Below, in pieces: positions 62,991 to 64,000 of a stretch of DNA of 64,000 nucleotides (positions are counted from its first letter, which is position 1; every line of letters begins with the position of its first letter). The stretch covers positions 4,233,501 to 4,297,500 of the forward strand of contig NC_061778.1 of the NCBI RefSeq assembly GCF_022458985.1, given 5' to 3'. Below the pieces are notes generated by a model. It was not told the DNA's origin and ran no database searches. It saw only the letters and a list, made by a program, of their open reading frames with translations. The position numbers and the translations under genes are program-made. The stretch is from Mugil cephalus. Taxonomy: Eukaryota > Chordata > Actinopteri > Mugiliformes > Mugilidae.

Positions 62991-63133
62991 AGGGTATGCA
63001 CGTGACGTCACAGAAAGTGGCGTAAAGTGAGAATTAAGCGTGGAGATTAGCATGGAGATTAGCAGCATTAGTTCGAATCATAGACTTGAATAGAATAAAT
63101 TGTGAAATTCATTTTTTTTTTTTTTAAAAAAAG

Positions 63134-63250
63134 GTGAAGAGCTGTTGTGCGATTAACTGTACCAACAGATTTAAAAAGCAGTCAGAGATATATTTTTTAC
63201 AGATATCTGCCAAAGAACAGAGAATAAATGGATCGCTGCTTTAGAAGAAA
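63134..63250 (+). pseudogene. Frameshifted THAP-domain relic
   Basis: One frame from 63134 reads VKSCCAINCTNRFKK, the C2CH start of a THAP zinc-binding domain. A second frame shows FYRYLPK at about 63194, and a third frame at 63226 shows KWIAALEE, the conserved W-containing helix. The pieces are in family order but in three frames, with stop codons, so the unit is dead. THAP domains occur in P-element-type transposases and in host genes; a repeat origin is likelier here because no exon structure surrounds it. Confidence 0.65.
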
Positions 63251-64000
63251 CAACTGAAATCCAGGCACAGAGACCAGGTGTTGTGGTTCTCGTTTAGTGT
63301 CTGTGTTGTATGGCTACTTCTCTAGTAAAACTCTTAGCATTAGCATCTTTTATTTATCTGCATTTATCACAATGAACTTAAACTAACTGAAACTGAGGCT
63401 AATCCACTTTTCCAAATACATACTAGTTCAAGTCAAATAATGTAATTTGATCTGATAATCCACATTTTCCCTGGTTTCGCTGTATTTACTGACACATTTC
63501 ACCATGTTTTTGCCACTCAGTCAACGCAAACCCTCTACAGCATCCTCAAACTTGTGCAAAATAATAGTAAGCACCGATAAATGCAGCAGTTATATTTTTC
63601 TGACATTGAATTTACTTGATTTCGACTGAACTCTGATGAAAAACTGACCGTAGTGACCATCAGTTTTTCCCGTCCAATGAACTGACCGAACACTGAAAGT
63701 GAGGCTGAGCCTGTCAGATATGCCGTGACAATGGTGAAGAGAAGAGGGCGGCTCTGCAGATTGTTTTTCACCAGCAAAAGCAGGAAAACAGAGGGAGACA
63801 TGGCGTGAGGGTGAATACAGGTCCGCCGTCCCTCTCGCTCCTTCCCACCCTCCCTTGTTCCCTCTCCCTCCGCTGGGCTATTGTTCGCCCTCCCCGACCT
63901 CCCCGTCTTCCGGCTGGGACTGGAGTAGTTCCCGATGGACGCAAACAGGATTAGGAGCACCCATGGCTCTGGTCATTCTCTGTGGATTTGGGAGTGTTAC
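63251..64000. other. Non-coding window end
   Basis: AT-rich sequence passing into a pyrimidine- and CpG-richer stretch from about 63800. No domain is seen in the minus-strand frame at 63535-63960. A gene start beyond the window cannot be judged. Confidence 0.4.

Overview
The window is vertebrate nuclear DNA, most probably from a percomorph teleost. It shows multi-exon genes with GT-AG introns, CpG-rich promoters, AATAAA poly(A) signals and fish-type transposons (tRNA-derived SINE, Tc1, hAT, piggyBac-like and other MITEs). No bacterial or viral gene organisation is present. All exon joins were made by eye from reading-frame continuity, splice consensus and remembered vertebrate orthologues; no alignment was run.

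Layout. 1-4566 is intron 1 of aplp2 on the minus strand; only its signal-peptide exon (4567-4639) is in the window. Its CpG-rich start lies head-to-head with prdm10 on the plus strand (non-coding exon 1 ends at 7699, CDS 8954-18892), as I recall for human APLP2/PRDM10. 19.2-27.0 kb is AT-rich intergenic DNA with a SINE and a small GC island carrying two CRE sites. A GLIPR2-type CAP-domain gene follows (27211-about 28327), then cfap44 (30406-43662, 34 coding exons, about 1803 aa). Next come a possible 55-aa membrane micropeptide (44912-45079) and a nine-exon gene (45186-47768) for a 467-aa single-pass coiled-coil protein I do not recognise. 48.3-64 kb has no recognisable gene. It holds transposon relics, microsatellites and a few single-copy-looking stretches that could be regulatory.

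The genes do not form a pathway: a membrane adhesion/APP-family protein, a nuclear PR/zinc-finger regulator, a lipid-associated CAP protein, an axonemal protein and an unknown membrane protein. The most interesting signals are the unrecognised 467-aa protein and the micropeptide beside it, a 12-nt microexon candidate in prdm10, a four-copy terminal-inverted-repeat family and a piggyBac-like MITE that both carry a CTCF-like core, a frameshifted THAP-domain relic, and a Tc1 relic apparently split by a later insertion.
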